Part shown: one piece after another, positions 32,889-40,007 of the stretch
Layout: each line of letters starts with the position of its first letter
Position numbering within the stretch: position 1 is the first letter of the stretch
NCBI RefSeq assembly: GCF_051262515.1
Contig: NZ_JBIMER010000016.1
Location: 1-64,000 of the forward strand
DNA length: 64,000 nucleotides
Direction of reading: 5' to 3'
From: Arthrobacter_N sp051262515
GTDB lineage: Bacteria > Actinomycetota > Actinomycetes > Actinomycetales > Micrococcaceae
The notes under the pieces: generated by a model
The model's database searches: none
What the model was told of the DNA's origin: nothing
Seen by the model: the letters and a program-made list of their open reading frames with translations, nothing else
Made by a program: the position numbers and the translations under genes

Positions 32889-33257
32889 TTACAGCACCTC
32901 CGGAGCCAGGGAAACGATCTTCATGAACTTCTTGTCGCGAAGCTCGCGTCCGACCGGGCCGAAGATACGGGTACCGCGCGGCTCGCCGTCGGCCTTGAGG
33001 ATGACGGCTGCGTTCTCGTCGAACTTGATGTAGGAACCGTCGACGCGGCGACGTTCCTTCTTGGTGCGGACGATGACCGCCTTGACGACATCGCCCTTCT
33101 TGACGTTGCCGCCAGGGATCGCGTCCTTGACGGTGGCGACGATGACGTCGCCGATGCCTGCGTAGCGACGTCCGGATCCACCGAGAACACGAATGGTAAG
33201 GATTTCCTTAGCACCGGTGTTGTCGGCGATCTTGAGTCGCGACTCCTGCTGAATCAC
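32889..33257 (-). CDS. rplN: 50S ribosomal protein L14
   Basis: This 122-residue protein reads MIQQESRLKIADNTGAKEIL (in part), VKKGDVVKAVIVRTKKERRR (in part) and IFGPVGRELRDKKFMKIVSLAPEVL (in part). It is the first gene of the spc unit. A terminator and a candidate promoter separate it from rpsQ, with a leader of about 250 nt. Confidence 0.97.
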   Translation of the reverse strand: MIQQESRLKIADNTGAKEILTIRVLGGSGRRYAGIGDVIVATVKDAIPGGNVKKGDVVKAVIVRTKKERRRVDGSYIKFDENAAVILKADGEPRGTRIFGPVGRELRDKKFMKIVSLAPEVL

Positions 33258-33508
33258 TATTAACTCCTGTCGTCTCGCTGGTTCTCTCTGGGAGCCTTGC
33301 GGAACGGATATGGTCCACCCCGGCTGTCGCTTACCCCCACCTCCAAACGGAGCGGAACCCGAGGGTTACGCGTCTGCTGGGGAGGCAGGGCCGAGGCGAT
33401 GCGCCGAGGAGCCGTGCCGCGCGCCGGCGAGGGTCAGACCCGATCGCCGCGCACGAGTGCCTGCATGCAAGGTGGATAGTCTCGACATGCAGAGCGCACA
33501 GACCATTA

Positions 33509-33537
33509 AGTCTACGTTAAAAACAGCGGGACCCGAA
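33509..33537 (-). promoter_or_regulatory. Candidate spc-operon promoter before rplN
   Basis: On the minus strand TTCGGG (33537-33532) and TAGACT (33514-33509) lie 17 bp apart. The -35 box is within one arm of the upstream terminator. The same TAGACT occurs before tuf. The rest of the 33258-33595 gap holds no gene, only the leader. Confidence 0.35.
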
Positions 33538-33568
33538 ATCCTGTGCTATGCACATTCCTTCGGGTCCC
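33528..33568 (-). terminator. Terminator after rpsQ (end of the S10 operon)
   Basis: GGGACCCGAA (33528-33537) pairs with TTCGGGTCCC (33559-33568); on the minus strand the stem is followed by GCTGTTTTT. The 21-nt loop is long, but the U-run is clear. Confidence 0.85.
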
Positions 33569-33595
33569 ACGTTGTCCTACTGGGCTACGGAAAGG

Positions 33596-33886
33596 CTACT
33601 TGGCCTTCTCGATAACCTCGACCAGGCGCCAGTTCTTGTCCTTGGACAAGGGGCGGGTCTCCGCGATGAGCACGAGGTCGCCGATGCCGGCGATTCCGTT
33701 CTCGTCGTGGGCCTTGATCTTCTTGTTGCGGCGCAGGACCTTGCCGTACAGGGCGTGCTTCACACGGTCCTCAACGTCGACAACGATGGTCTTCTGCATC
33801 TTGTCGGAAACCACGTACCCGCGAAGGGTTTTGCGGTCACCGCGAGCTTCGGTAGCTTCAGCCACTGCGTTCTCCTTCTCGGTCAT
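33596..33886 (-). CDS. rpsQ: 30S ribosomal protein S17
   Basis: This 96-residue OB-fold protein has RKTLRGYVVSDKMQKTIVV (in part), VEDRVKHALYGKVLRR and IAETRPLSKDKNWRLVEV. A short acidic N-terminal extension precedes it. The ATG overlaps the rpmC stop by one base. It ends the S10 operon. Confidence 0.96.
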   Translation of the reverse strand: MTEKENAVAEATEARGDRKTLRGYVVSDKMQKTIVVDVEDRVKHALYGKVLRRNKKIKAHDENGIAGIGDLVLIAETRPLSKDKNWRLVEVIEKAK

Positions 33887-34215
33887 TACTTGGCTTCCTC
33901 GGTCGCGTCAGCGGCTTCGGTTGCGGCGGCGTCGTCGGCCTTCTTCGAAGACTTCTTGGTCTTCTTGGAGGTCTCCTCGACCGGCACGACGACTTCCTGG
34001 CGAATGCCAAGCTCGCGTTCGCGCAGCACCGTGTAGATGCGGGCGATGTCGCGCTTGACGATCTTCAGGCGGCCGTGGGACTCCAGCTGGCCGGTGGCCG
34101 ACTGGAAGCGGAGGTTGAACAGCTCCTCCTTGGCCTTCTTCAGTTCCTCGACCAGGCGGCCGTTGTCGTAACCGTCGAGCTGCTCGGTTGCGTGATCCTT
34201 GGATCCGATTGCCAT
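33886..34215 (-). CDS. rpmC: 50S ribosomal protein L29
   Basis: The 109-residue product has the L29 helical core in residues 12-72 (ELKKAKEELFNLRFQSATGQ ... KRDIARIYTVLRERELG). The last 35 residues form a Lys/Ala/Glu-rich tail not present in most L29 proteins. It lies between rplP and rpsQ in the normal order. Confidence 0.96.
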   Translation of the reverse strand: MAIGSKDHATEQLDGYDNGRLVEELKKAKEELFNLRFQSATGQLESHGRLKIVKRDIARIYTVLRERELGIRQEVVVPVEETSKKTKKSSKKADDAAATEAADATEEAK

Positions 34216-34218
34216 TCC

Positions 34219-34635
34219 CTATTCACCACCCTCACGACGCACGATGCGTGCCTTCAACGGAAGCTTGTGGATCGCCAGGCGCAATGCCTCGCGGGCCACT
34301 TCATCAGTGACACCGGAGAGTTCGAACAGAACCCGTCCCGGCTTCACGTTTGCAACCCACCACTCCGGCGAACCCTTACCGGAACCCATGCGGGTTTCGG
34401 CAGGCTTCTTGGTCAGCGGGCGGTCCGGATAAATGTTGATCCAGACCTTGCCGCCACGCTTGATGTGGCGGGTCATGGCGATACGAGCGGCCTCGATCTG
34501 GCGGTTCGTCACATAGGCCGGTGTAAGCGCCTGGATGCCGTACTCGCCGAAGGAAACCGTGGTGCCGCCGGTCGCTGCGCCCGAACGGGTCGGGTGGTGC
34601 TGCTTGCGGAACTTGACTCGGCGTGGGATAAGCAT
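34219..34635 (-). CDS. rplP: 50S ribosomal protein L16
   Basis: This 138-residue protein shows MLIPRRVKFRKQHHP, FGEYGIQALTPAYVTNRQIEAAR (in part), RMGSGKGSPEWWVANVKPGR (in part). L16 helps position the A-site tRNA and is a late assembly protein. It abuts rpsC without a gap. Confidence 0.97.
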   Translation of the reverse strand: MLIPRRVKFRKQHHPTRSGAATGGTTVSFGEYGIQALTPAYVTNRQIEAARIAMTRHIKRGGKVWINIYPDRPLTKKPAETRMGSGKGSPEWWVANVKPGRVLFELSGVTDEVAREALRLAIHKLPLKARIVRREGGE

Positions 34636-35466
34636 TTAAGCCTGTCCTCCTTCTGCGGCCGCCGCGGCCGGAGCCTCGGTCGCCGGAGCGCCCTCGGTTG
34701 CCGGAGCGCCGGTGTTGCGGTCGTTACGACGACGGCGGTCTCCGCCGGCCGCCGGCGGACGTCCGCCGCCGGGACGGTCGCCACGGCCACGTGCCGGAGC
34801 TGCCGCGGCCTGCGCCGCGAGCTCCTTGGCGGTCACGTCGCCCTTGTAGATCCAGACCTTCACGCCGATGCGGCCGAAGGTGGTCTTGGCTTCGAACTTG
34901 CCGTAGTCGATGTTCGCGCGGAGGGTGTGCAGCGGCACGCGGCCTTCGCGGTAGAACTCCTTACGGGACATTTCGGCGCCACCGAGGCGGCCTGCGCACT
35001 GGACACGGATGCCCTTGGCGCCGGCGCGCATCGCGGACTGCATGGCCTTCTTCATCGCGCGGCGGAACGCCACGCGCGAAGCAAGCTGCTCCGCGATGCC
35101 CTGGGCCACAAGCTGAGCTTCGATCTCGGGGTTCTTGACCTCGAGGATGTTCAGCTGAACCTGCTTGCCCGTGAGCTTCTCCAGCTCGCCGCGGATGCGG
35201 TCTGCCTCGGCGCCGCGGCGGCCGATCACGATGCCCGGACGGGCCGTGTGGATGTCCACGCGGACGCGGTCACGGGTGCGCTCGATCTCGACCTTCGCGA
35301 TGCCGGCGCGCTCCATGCCAACGGTCATGAGCTCGCGGATGCGGACATCCTCGCGGACGAAGTCCTTGTAGCGCTGACCGGGCTTGTTGCTGTCGGCGAA
35401 CCAGTGCGAAACGTGGTCGGTGGTGATGCCGAGTCGGAACCCATTCGGGTTGACTTTCTGACCCAT
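34636..35466 (-). CDS. rpsC: 30S ribosomal protein S3
   Basis: The 276-residue product has MGQKVNPNGFRLGITTDHVS (in part), a KH domain (GRRGAEADRIRGELEKLTGK, in part) and the S3 C-terminal domain (GAKGIRVQCAGRLGGAEMSR, in part). A tail of about 60 residues, rich in Arg, Gly, Pro and Ala, is extra. ATG 35466 is chosen by homology. S3 forms the mRNA entry pore with S4 and S5. Confidence 0.97.
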   Translation of the reverse strand: MGQKVNPNGFRLGITTDHVSHWFADSNKPGQRYKDFVREDVRIRELMTVGMERAGIAKVEIERTRDRVRVDIHTARPGIVIGRRGAEADRIRGELEKLTGKQVQLNILEVKNPEIEAQLVAQGIAEQLASRVAFRRAMKKAMQSAMRAGAKGIRVQCAGRLGGAEMSRKEFYREGRVPLHTLRANIDYGKFEAKTTFGRIGVKVWIYKGDVTAKELAAQAAAAPARGRGDRPGGGRPPAAGGDRRRRNDRNTGAPATEGAPATEAPAAAAAEGGQA

Positions 35467-35467
35467 A

Positions 35468-35833
35468 TTACTTTTCCCCACCCTTCTCCGGGGTTGCGAC
35501 GACCACGGTGATGTGGCTGGTGCGCTTGTTGATGCGGAACGCGCGACCCTGGGCCCGCGGACGGAACCGCTTCATGGTCGCGCCCTCGTCGACAAACGCC
35601 TCGCTGATGATCAGTTCGTCGTCGTTGAACGCGACACCGTCGCGGTCTGCGGCGACCCGGGCGTTTGCCACGGCCGACGCTACTACCTTGAAAACCGGCT
35701 CCGAAGCTGCCTGTGGGGCAAACTTCAGAATCGCCAGAGCCTCATTCGCTTGCTTGCCACGAACAAGGTCGACGACGCGCCGGGCCTTCATAGGCGTTAC
35801 GCGGATATGACGCGCAATTGCCTTGGCTTCCAT
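35468..35833 (-). CDS. rplV: 50S ribosomal protein L22
   Basis: This 121-residue protein has IARHIRVTPMKARRVVDLVRGK (in part) and the long hairpin FRPRAQGRAFRINKRTSHI (in part) that lines the exit tunnel. ATG 35833 is chosen by homology over one 13 codons upstream. It is 1 nt from rpsC. Confidence 0.97.
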   Translation of the reverse strand: MEAKAIARHIRVTPMKARRVVDLVRGKQANEALAILKFAPQAASEPVFKVVASAVANARVAADRDGVAFNDDELIISEAFVDEGATMKRFRPRAQGRAFRINKRTSHITVVVATPEKGGEK

Positions 35834-35889
35834 TGCTTTCCTTCTCTCGTCTATCGAAGAAGTGCTAAGCACTCGTTAACCCTCGCGGG

Positions 35890-36171
35890 TTAGCGGCGCT
35901 TGCCCTTCTTGTCGTCCTTCACGTGGCTGCGGAAAGTCCGCGTCAGAGCGAATTCGCCGAGCTTGTGCCCGACCATCGACTCGGTGACAAACACCGGAAT
36001 GTGCTTGCGGCCGTCGTGAACAGCGATCGTGTGTCCGAGCATGTCGGGCACGATCATCGAACGGCGGGACCACGTCTTGATGACGTTCTTGGTGCCCTTT
36101 TCGTTCTCAGCAGCGACCTTAAGGAACAGGTGCTGATCGACGAAGGGGCCTTTCTTCAGGCTGCGTGGCAT
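35890..36171 (-). CDS. rpsS: 30S ribosomal protein S19
   Basis: This 93-residue protein reads MPRSLKKGPFVDQHL, TWSRRSMIVPDMLGHTIAVH (in part) and HKLGEFALTRTFRSHVKDDKK (in part). S19 pairs with S13 in the head of the small subunit. Its length is normal. Confidence 0.97.
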   Translation of the reverse strand: MPRSLKKGPFVDQHLFLKVAAENEKGTKNVIKTWSRRSMIVPDMLGHTIAVHDGRKHIPVFVTESMVGHKLGEFALTRTFRSHVKDDKKGKRR

Positions 36172-36183
36172 GTCTCCAGGCTC

Positions 36184-37023
36184 CTATCGCTTGTTCTTGC
36201 CGGTACGACGGCGACGCACAATGAGCTTGTCGCTTTCCTTGTTCGCGAGGCGTGTGCGGCCTTCGCGCTTGCCGTTGGGGTTGACCGGGTGACGTCCACC
36301 GGAGGTCTTGCCCTCGCCACCACCGTGCGGGTGGTCGACCGGGTTCATGGCGACACCACGGACGGTCGGGCGAACGCCCTTCCAGCGCATGCGGCCGGCC
36401 TTTCCCCAGTTGATGTTCGACTGCTCGGCGTTGCCGACCTCGCCGATCGTCGCGCGGCAGCGGACGTCGACGTTGCGGATTTCACCGGACGGAAGGCGAA
36501 GCTGCGCGAAGCGGCCCTCGCGGGCCACCAGCTGCACCGACGCACCTGCGGAACGGGCCATCTTGGCGCCGCCACCCGGACGCAGCTCCACGGCGTGGAT
36601 AACGGTACCCACGGGGATGTTGCGCAGCGGCAGGTTGTTGCCAGGCTTGATGTCGGCGCCAGCGCCGGCCTCAATCTGGTCGCCCTGCTTGAGCTTGTTG
36701 GGGGCGATGATGTACCGCTTGGTGCCATCGATGTAGTGCAGCAGCGCAATGCGCGCCGTGCGGTTGGGGTCGTACTCGATGTGAGCGACCTTGGCGGGCA
36801 CGCCGTCCTTGTCGTGGCGACGGAAGTCGATCAGACGGTAGGCGCGCTTGTGTCCACCACCCTTGTGTCGGGTGGTGATCTTGCCGGAGTTGTTGCGGCC
36901 GCCCGACTTTGTCAGGGGGCGAACCAGCGACTTCTCCGGCGTAGACCGGGTGATTTCTGCGAAGTCGGCGACGCTGGAGCCACGAAGGCCCGGCGTAGTC
37001 GGCTTGTACTTACGGATTCCCAT
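36184..37023 (-). CDS. rplB: 50S ribosomal protein L2
   Basis: This 279-residue protein has MGIRKYKPTTPGLRGSSVAD, GGGHKRAYRLIDFRRHDKDG (in part) and the conserved GVAMNPVDHPHGGGEG loop with the His needed for peptidyl-transfer integrity. L2 is essential for subunit joining. It follows rplW by 30 nt. Confidence 0.98.
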   Translation of the reverse strand: MGIRKYKPTTPGLRGSSVADFAEITRSTPEKSLVRPLTKSGGRNNSGKITTRHKGGGHKRAYRLIDFRRHDKDGVPAKVAHIEYDPNRTARIALLHYIDGTKRYIIAPNKLKQGDQIEAGAGADIKPGNNLPLRNIPVGTVIHAVELRPGGGAKMARSAGASVQLVAREGRFAQLRLPSGEIRNVDVRCRATIGEVGNAEQSNINWGKAGRMRWKGVRPTVRGVAMNPVDHPHGGGEGKTSGGRHPVNPNGKREGRTRLANKESDKLIVRRRRTGKNKR

Positions 37024-37053
37024 TTTTTATTTCCTCGTTAAAGTGGTCTCCGC

Positions 37054-37359
37054 TTATGAAAGCGGACCGCCGAAGATGTCGATCGTGCCTTCTTTGAGGG
37101 AGACAATCGCACGCTTGGTAGCCTTGCGGGATCCCCATCCGAATTTGGTGCGCTTGCGCTTACCGACACGGTTGATGGTGTTGACGGAGTCAACCTTGAC
37201 GGAGAAGATCTTCTCCACCGCCAGCTTGATCTCGGTCTTGTTGGAGCGCGGGTCGACCAGGAAGGTGTACTTGCCTTCGTCGATCAGTCCGTAGCTCTTT
37301 TCCGATACGACGGGTGCAATGACGACGTCGTGCGGAGACTTGGAGAGGGCGGCGCTCAC
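37054..37359 (-). CDS. rplW: 50S ribosomal protein L23
   Basis: This 101-residue protein has VIAPVVSEKSYGLIDEGKYTF (in part) and KIFSVKVDSVNTINRVGKRKR (in part). L23 lies at the tunnel exit and docks trigger factor and SRP. The GTG start overlaps the rplD stop (GTGA). Confidence 0.97.
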   Translation of the reverse strand: MSAALSKSPHDVVIAPVVSEKSYGLIDEGKYTFLVDPRSNKTEIKLAVEKIFSVKVDSVNTINRVGKRKRTKFGWGSRKATKRAIVSLKEGTIDIFGGPLS

Positions 37360-37961
37360 TTGGAGTCCTCCTTGTTGACCAGGGCATCGTAAGCGGCCTT
37401 GGTGAAGACGACCTCGTCGGAGACCAGAACATCGTAGGTGTTCAGCTGGTCAACGTAGATGACGTGGACGTCTTCGAGGTTGCGCACGGACAGTGCGGCA
37501 ACATCGTTGGCGCGCTCGATGACGACGAGCAGGTTCTTACGCTCGGTGAGAGCGCGCAGGGTGGCCAAGGCCTCCTTGGTCGACGGCGTGTTGCCGGCAA
37601 CCAGGGTCTCGATCACGTGGACGCGATCGTGGCGGGCGCGGTCGGAGAGGGCTCCGCGCAGGGCGGCGGCCTTCATCTTCTTGGGCGTCCGCTGGCTGTA
37701 GTCGCGCGGCGTCGGTCCGTGGACCACGCCACCGCCGGTCATGTGCGGAGCGCGGATCGAGCCCTGGCGGGCGCGTCCCGTGCCCTTCTGCTTGAACGGC
37801 TTGCGGCCTGCGCCCGAAACCTCGGCGCGGGTCTTGGTCTTGTGCGTACCCTGGCGGGCCGCGGCCAGCTGGGCCACGACAACCTGGTGCAGCAGCGGGA
37901 CGTTGGTCTGAACGTCGAAGATCGTGGCGGGAAGCTCGACCTTCAGTGCGGAGATAGCCAT
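37356..37961 (-). CDS. rplD: 50S ribosomal protein L4
   Basis: This 201-residue protein has the tunnel loop KTKTRAEVSGAGRKPFKQKGTGRARQGS (in part) and PHMTGGGVVHGPTPRDYS. In several bacteria L4 represses its own operon by binding the S10 leader, and here a long leader lies before rpsJ. It overlaps rplW by 4 nt. Confidence 0.97.
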   Translation of the reverse strand: MAISALKVELPATIFDVQTNVPLLHQVVVAQLAAARQGTHKTKTRAEVSGAGRKPFKQKGTGRARQGSIRAPHMTGGGVVHGPTPRDYSQRTPKKMKAAALRGALSDRARHDRVHVIETLVAGNTPSTKEALATLRALTERKNLLVVIERANDVAALSVRNLEDVHVIYVDQLNTYDVLVSDEVVFTKAAYDALVNKEDSK

Positions 37962-37962
37962 G

Positions 37963-38616
37963 TTACTTTGCTCCCTTCACGGCGGTGCGCACGAGGACGA
38001 CCTTGCCGCGGGCGCCGGGAACGGCACCCTTGATCAACAGGAGGTTCTTCTCGGCGTCCACAGCGTGAACCGTGAGGTTCATCGTGGTGGTGCGCTCGGC
38101 GCCCATGCGGCCAGCCATGCGCAGGCCCTTGAAGACGCGGCCCGGGGTGGACGCGCCACCGATGGAACCCGGCTTACGGTGGTTCTTGTGGGCACCGTGG
38201 GATGCCGGAGCACCGTGGAAGCCGTGGCGCTTCATGACACCGGCGAAGCCCTTACCCTTGGACTTGCCCACGACGTCGACCTTCTGGCCGGCCTCGAAGA
38301 GCTCGACGGAGAGTTCCTGGCCCAGGGCGTAGGAATCGGCGTCGGCGGTACGCAGCTCGACCACGTGGCGGCGCGGGGTGACCCCTGCGGCCTCGAAGTG
38401 GCCGGCCAGCGGCTTGGTGACCTTGCGCGGGTCGATCTGGCCGAAGCCGATCTGAACGGCGGTGTAGCCGTCGCGGTCCGCGTTGCGGAGCTGGGTCACA
38501 ACGTTGGAGTCTGCCTGCACGACGGTGACGGGGATGAGCTTGTGGTTCTCGTCCCAGACCTGGGTCATGCCGAGCTTCGTGCCCAACAGGCCCTTGATGT
38601 TACGGGTTGCGGTCAT
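37963..38616 (-). CDS. rplC: 50S ribosomal protein L3
   Basis: This 217-residue protein has IKGLLGTKLGMTQVWDENHK (in part), VDVVGKSKGKGFAGVMKRHGF (in part) and RKPGSIGGASTPGRVFKGLRMAGRMG (in part). L3 reaches the peptidyl-transferase centre. It lies 18 nt after rpsJ, in the normal order. Confidence 0.98.
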   Translation of the reverse strand: MTATRNIKGLLGTKLGMTQVWDENHKLIPVTVVQADSNVVTQLRNADRDGYTAVQIGFGQIDPRKVTKPLAGHFEAAGVTPRRHVVELRTADADSYALGQELSVELFEAGQKVDVVGKSKGKGFAGVMKRHGFHGAPASHGAHKNHRKPGSIGGASTPGRVFKGLRMAGRMGAERTTTMNLTVHAVDAEKNLLLIKGAVPGARGKVVLVRTAVKGAK

Positions 38617-38634
38617 AGTCTCTCAGCACCTCCC

Positions 38635-38943
38635 CTAGAGCTTGATTTCGATGTTGACGTCCGCCGGCAGGTCGAGACGCATGAGCGAGTCGACGGCCTT
38701 CGGGGTCGGATCGATGATGTCGATCAGACGCTTGTGCGTGCGCATTTCGAAGTGCTCACGGCTGTCCTTGTACTTGTGGGGCGAACGGATAACGCAGTAC
38801 ACGTTCTTCTCCGTCGGCAGCGGCACTGGGCCGACTACGGTTGCGCCTGCGCGCGTGACCGTCTCAACGATCTTCCGTGCTGAAACGTCAATGACCTCGT
38901 GGTCATACGACTTCAGCCGGATGCGGATTTTCTGTCCCGCCAT
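38635..38943 (-). CDS. rpsJ: 30S ribosomal protein S10 (NusE)
   Basis: This 102-residue protein reads [20 protein letters not shown] (in part), [22 protein letters not shown] (in part) and [21 protein letters not shown] (in part). It is also NusE, the partner of NusB in antitermination. ATG 38943 is chosen by homology. It leads the S10 operon after a leader of more than 300 nt. Confidence 0.98.
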
Positions 38944-39283
38944 GGCGTCATGCCTCTTTCTCGATAGCACTCTTCACGTACATTTCTGTGCCCTACGGGT
39001 CCTTGCGGACCGGCACTTCCCCGCACGGGCTGAATCCGGATGAATCCGGGTTCCTCACCCCGTCGGAGCTCCGACCCCCGCGGTCGGGCGTGTCGCGGAT
39101 TATCCGCTACACAAACCGAAAGAATTGGGGGTGGGCCGTTTTGGTCCCCACCGTCTCGGTCGTATCCGCCCCCGCCCCGGGCATTATCCCGGGCGGGACG
39201 CAATCTCTGTCGAAACCGGCCTTGACTCCGCTATCGGTAAACCGAGCGGCGAGCGCAAGACATGGAGAGGCGCTTGAACAACT
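38944..39283 (-). promoter_or_regulatory. Long structured S10-operon leader
   Basis: No gene is seen between rpsJ and the candidate promoter at 39284-39311. On the minus strand the leader can form at least two hairpins: GGTGGGGACC-like sequence pairing with CCCACC near 39125-39155, and CCCGGGCGGG pairing with CCCGCCCCGGG-like sequence at 39171-39200. L4- or S10-type autoregulatory leaders are known in other bacteria; the type here is not recognised. Confidence 0.45.
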
Positions 39284-39311
39284 TGTCTAGTCTGGCAGAT
39301 CGGGCGTCCAA
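39284..39311 (-). promoter_or_regulatory. Candidate S10-operon promoter
   Basis: On the minus strand TTGGAC (39311-39306) and TAGACA (39289-39284) lie 16 bp apart, a good fit to a housekeeping sigma promoter. It is the best match in the 38944-39353 region. Confidence 0.55.
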
Positions 39312-39319
39312 ACGCCAAT

Positions 39320-39341
39320 CGGGCCCGGGATTCCGGGCCCG
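39320..39341 (-). terminator. Short hairpin after the 48-residue membrane protein gene
   Basis: CGGGCCCGG (39320-39328) pairs with CCGGGCCCG (39333-39341), with loop GATT. It separates the small gene from the S10 promoter. Confidence 0.6.
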
Positions 39342-39353
39342 CGCCAGTCGCTG

Positions 39354-39500
39354 CTAGTTGCCGTCCCCGCGGCCGCCGCGGTGGGCGCGCCTGATGCGCC
39401 GGGCACGGTCGATTTCGCGGCGGAAGTATCGGCGACCCCAGACGACGGCGGAGACCCCCGCCACGGCGACGCCGATCAGGATCCAGAGCATCGTTTCCAT
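39354..39500 (-). CDS. 48-residue single-pass membrane protein
   Basis: The product begins METMLWILIGVAVAGVSAVV, a single transmembrane helix, and continues with a strongly basic tail (WGRRYFRREIDRARRIRR and RAHRGGRGDGN). The positive tail after the helix predicts N-out, C-in topology. Codon use is strongly GC-rich at third positions, and a hairpin follows the stop. It lies between the S10 promoter and the VOC-family gene. The family is unknown; real coding status is likely but not certain because of the size. Confidence 0.6.
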   Translation of the reverse strand: METMLWILIGVAVAGVSAVVWGRRYFRREIDRARRIRRAHRGGRGDGN

Positions 39501-39578
39501 GGCCACGAGCCTAGTCGCGTCCTAGCCTGTTGGTGAGCGCGCACCGCGACCCAAGCAGCCAGCCAAGGAGGACACGCA

Positions 39579-39959
39579 TTGTTGAGCACCAGCAAGTTGA
39601 CCGCGATTCTGCCCGTACAGGACATGGAACGGGCCAAGGCCTTCTACCGGGACACCCTCGGACTCGAGCCGACCGCTGAGCTCGACGACGGGAGCCAGCT
39701 CTTCTCCAGCGACGGTTCGACCGCGATCGAGTTGATGCTGCGCCCCGACGTCGTTCCGACCGACGTCACGGCACTGAGCTTCCAGGTCGACGACCTGCCC
39801 GGCGCGATCGGGAACCTGGAGGGCGCCGGCGTCGTATTCCGTGACTACGACGAGCCCGGGCTCAAGACCGAAGACCACATCGTCACGACCCCGCACCACA
39901 AGACGGCGTGGTTCGCGGACACGGAGGGCAATCTCCTCTGCCTGCACCAGCCGTTGTAG
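39579..39959 (+). CDS. VOC-family (glyoxalase/bleomycin-resistance-like) protein
   Basis: This 126-residue protein has the VOC fold pattern: LTAILPVQDMERAKAFYRDTLGL (in part), FQVDDLPGAI, and a C-terminal HKTAWFADTEGNLLCLHQP with the Glu-Gly-Asn-x-hydrophobic ending. Possible metal ligands are fewer than in glyoxalase I, so its substrate is open. The start is TTG 39579 or TTG 39582, with AAGGAGGA just upstream. It stands alone, convergent with the broken membrane protein gene. Confidence 0.85.
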   Translation: MLSTSKLTAILPVQDMERAKAFYRDTLGLEPTAELDDGSQLFSSDGSTAIELMLRPDVVPTDVTALSFQVDDLPGAIGNLEGAGVVFRDYDEPGLKTEDHIVTTPHHKTAWFADTEGNLLCLHQPL

Positions 39960-40007
39960 CCGCGGACGAATCGCGCCGCGGCGCGCCGGGCGGATACGGG
40001 CGGCCGG

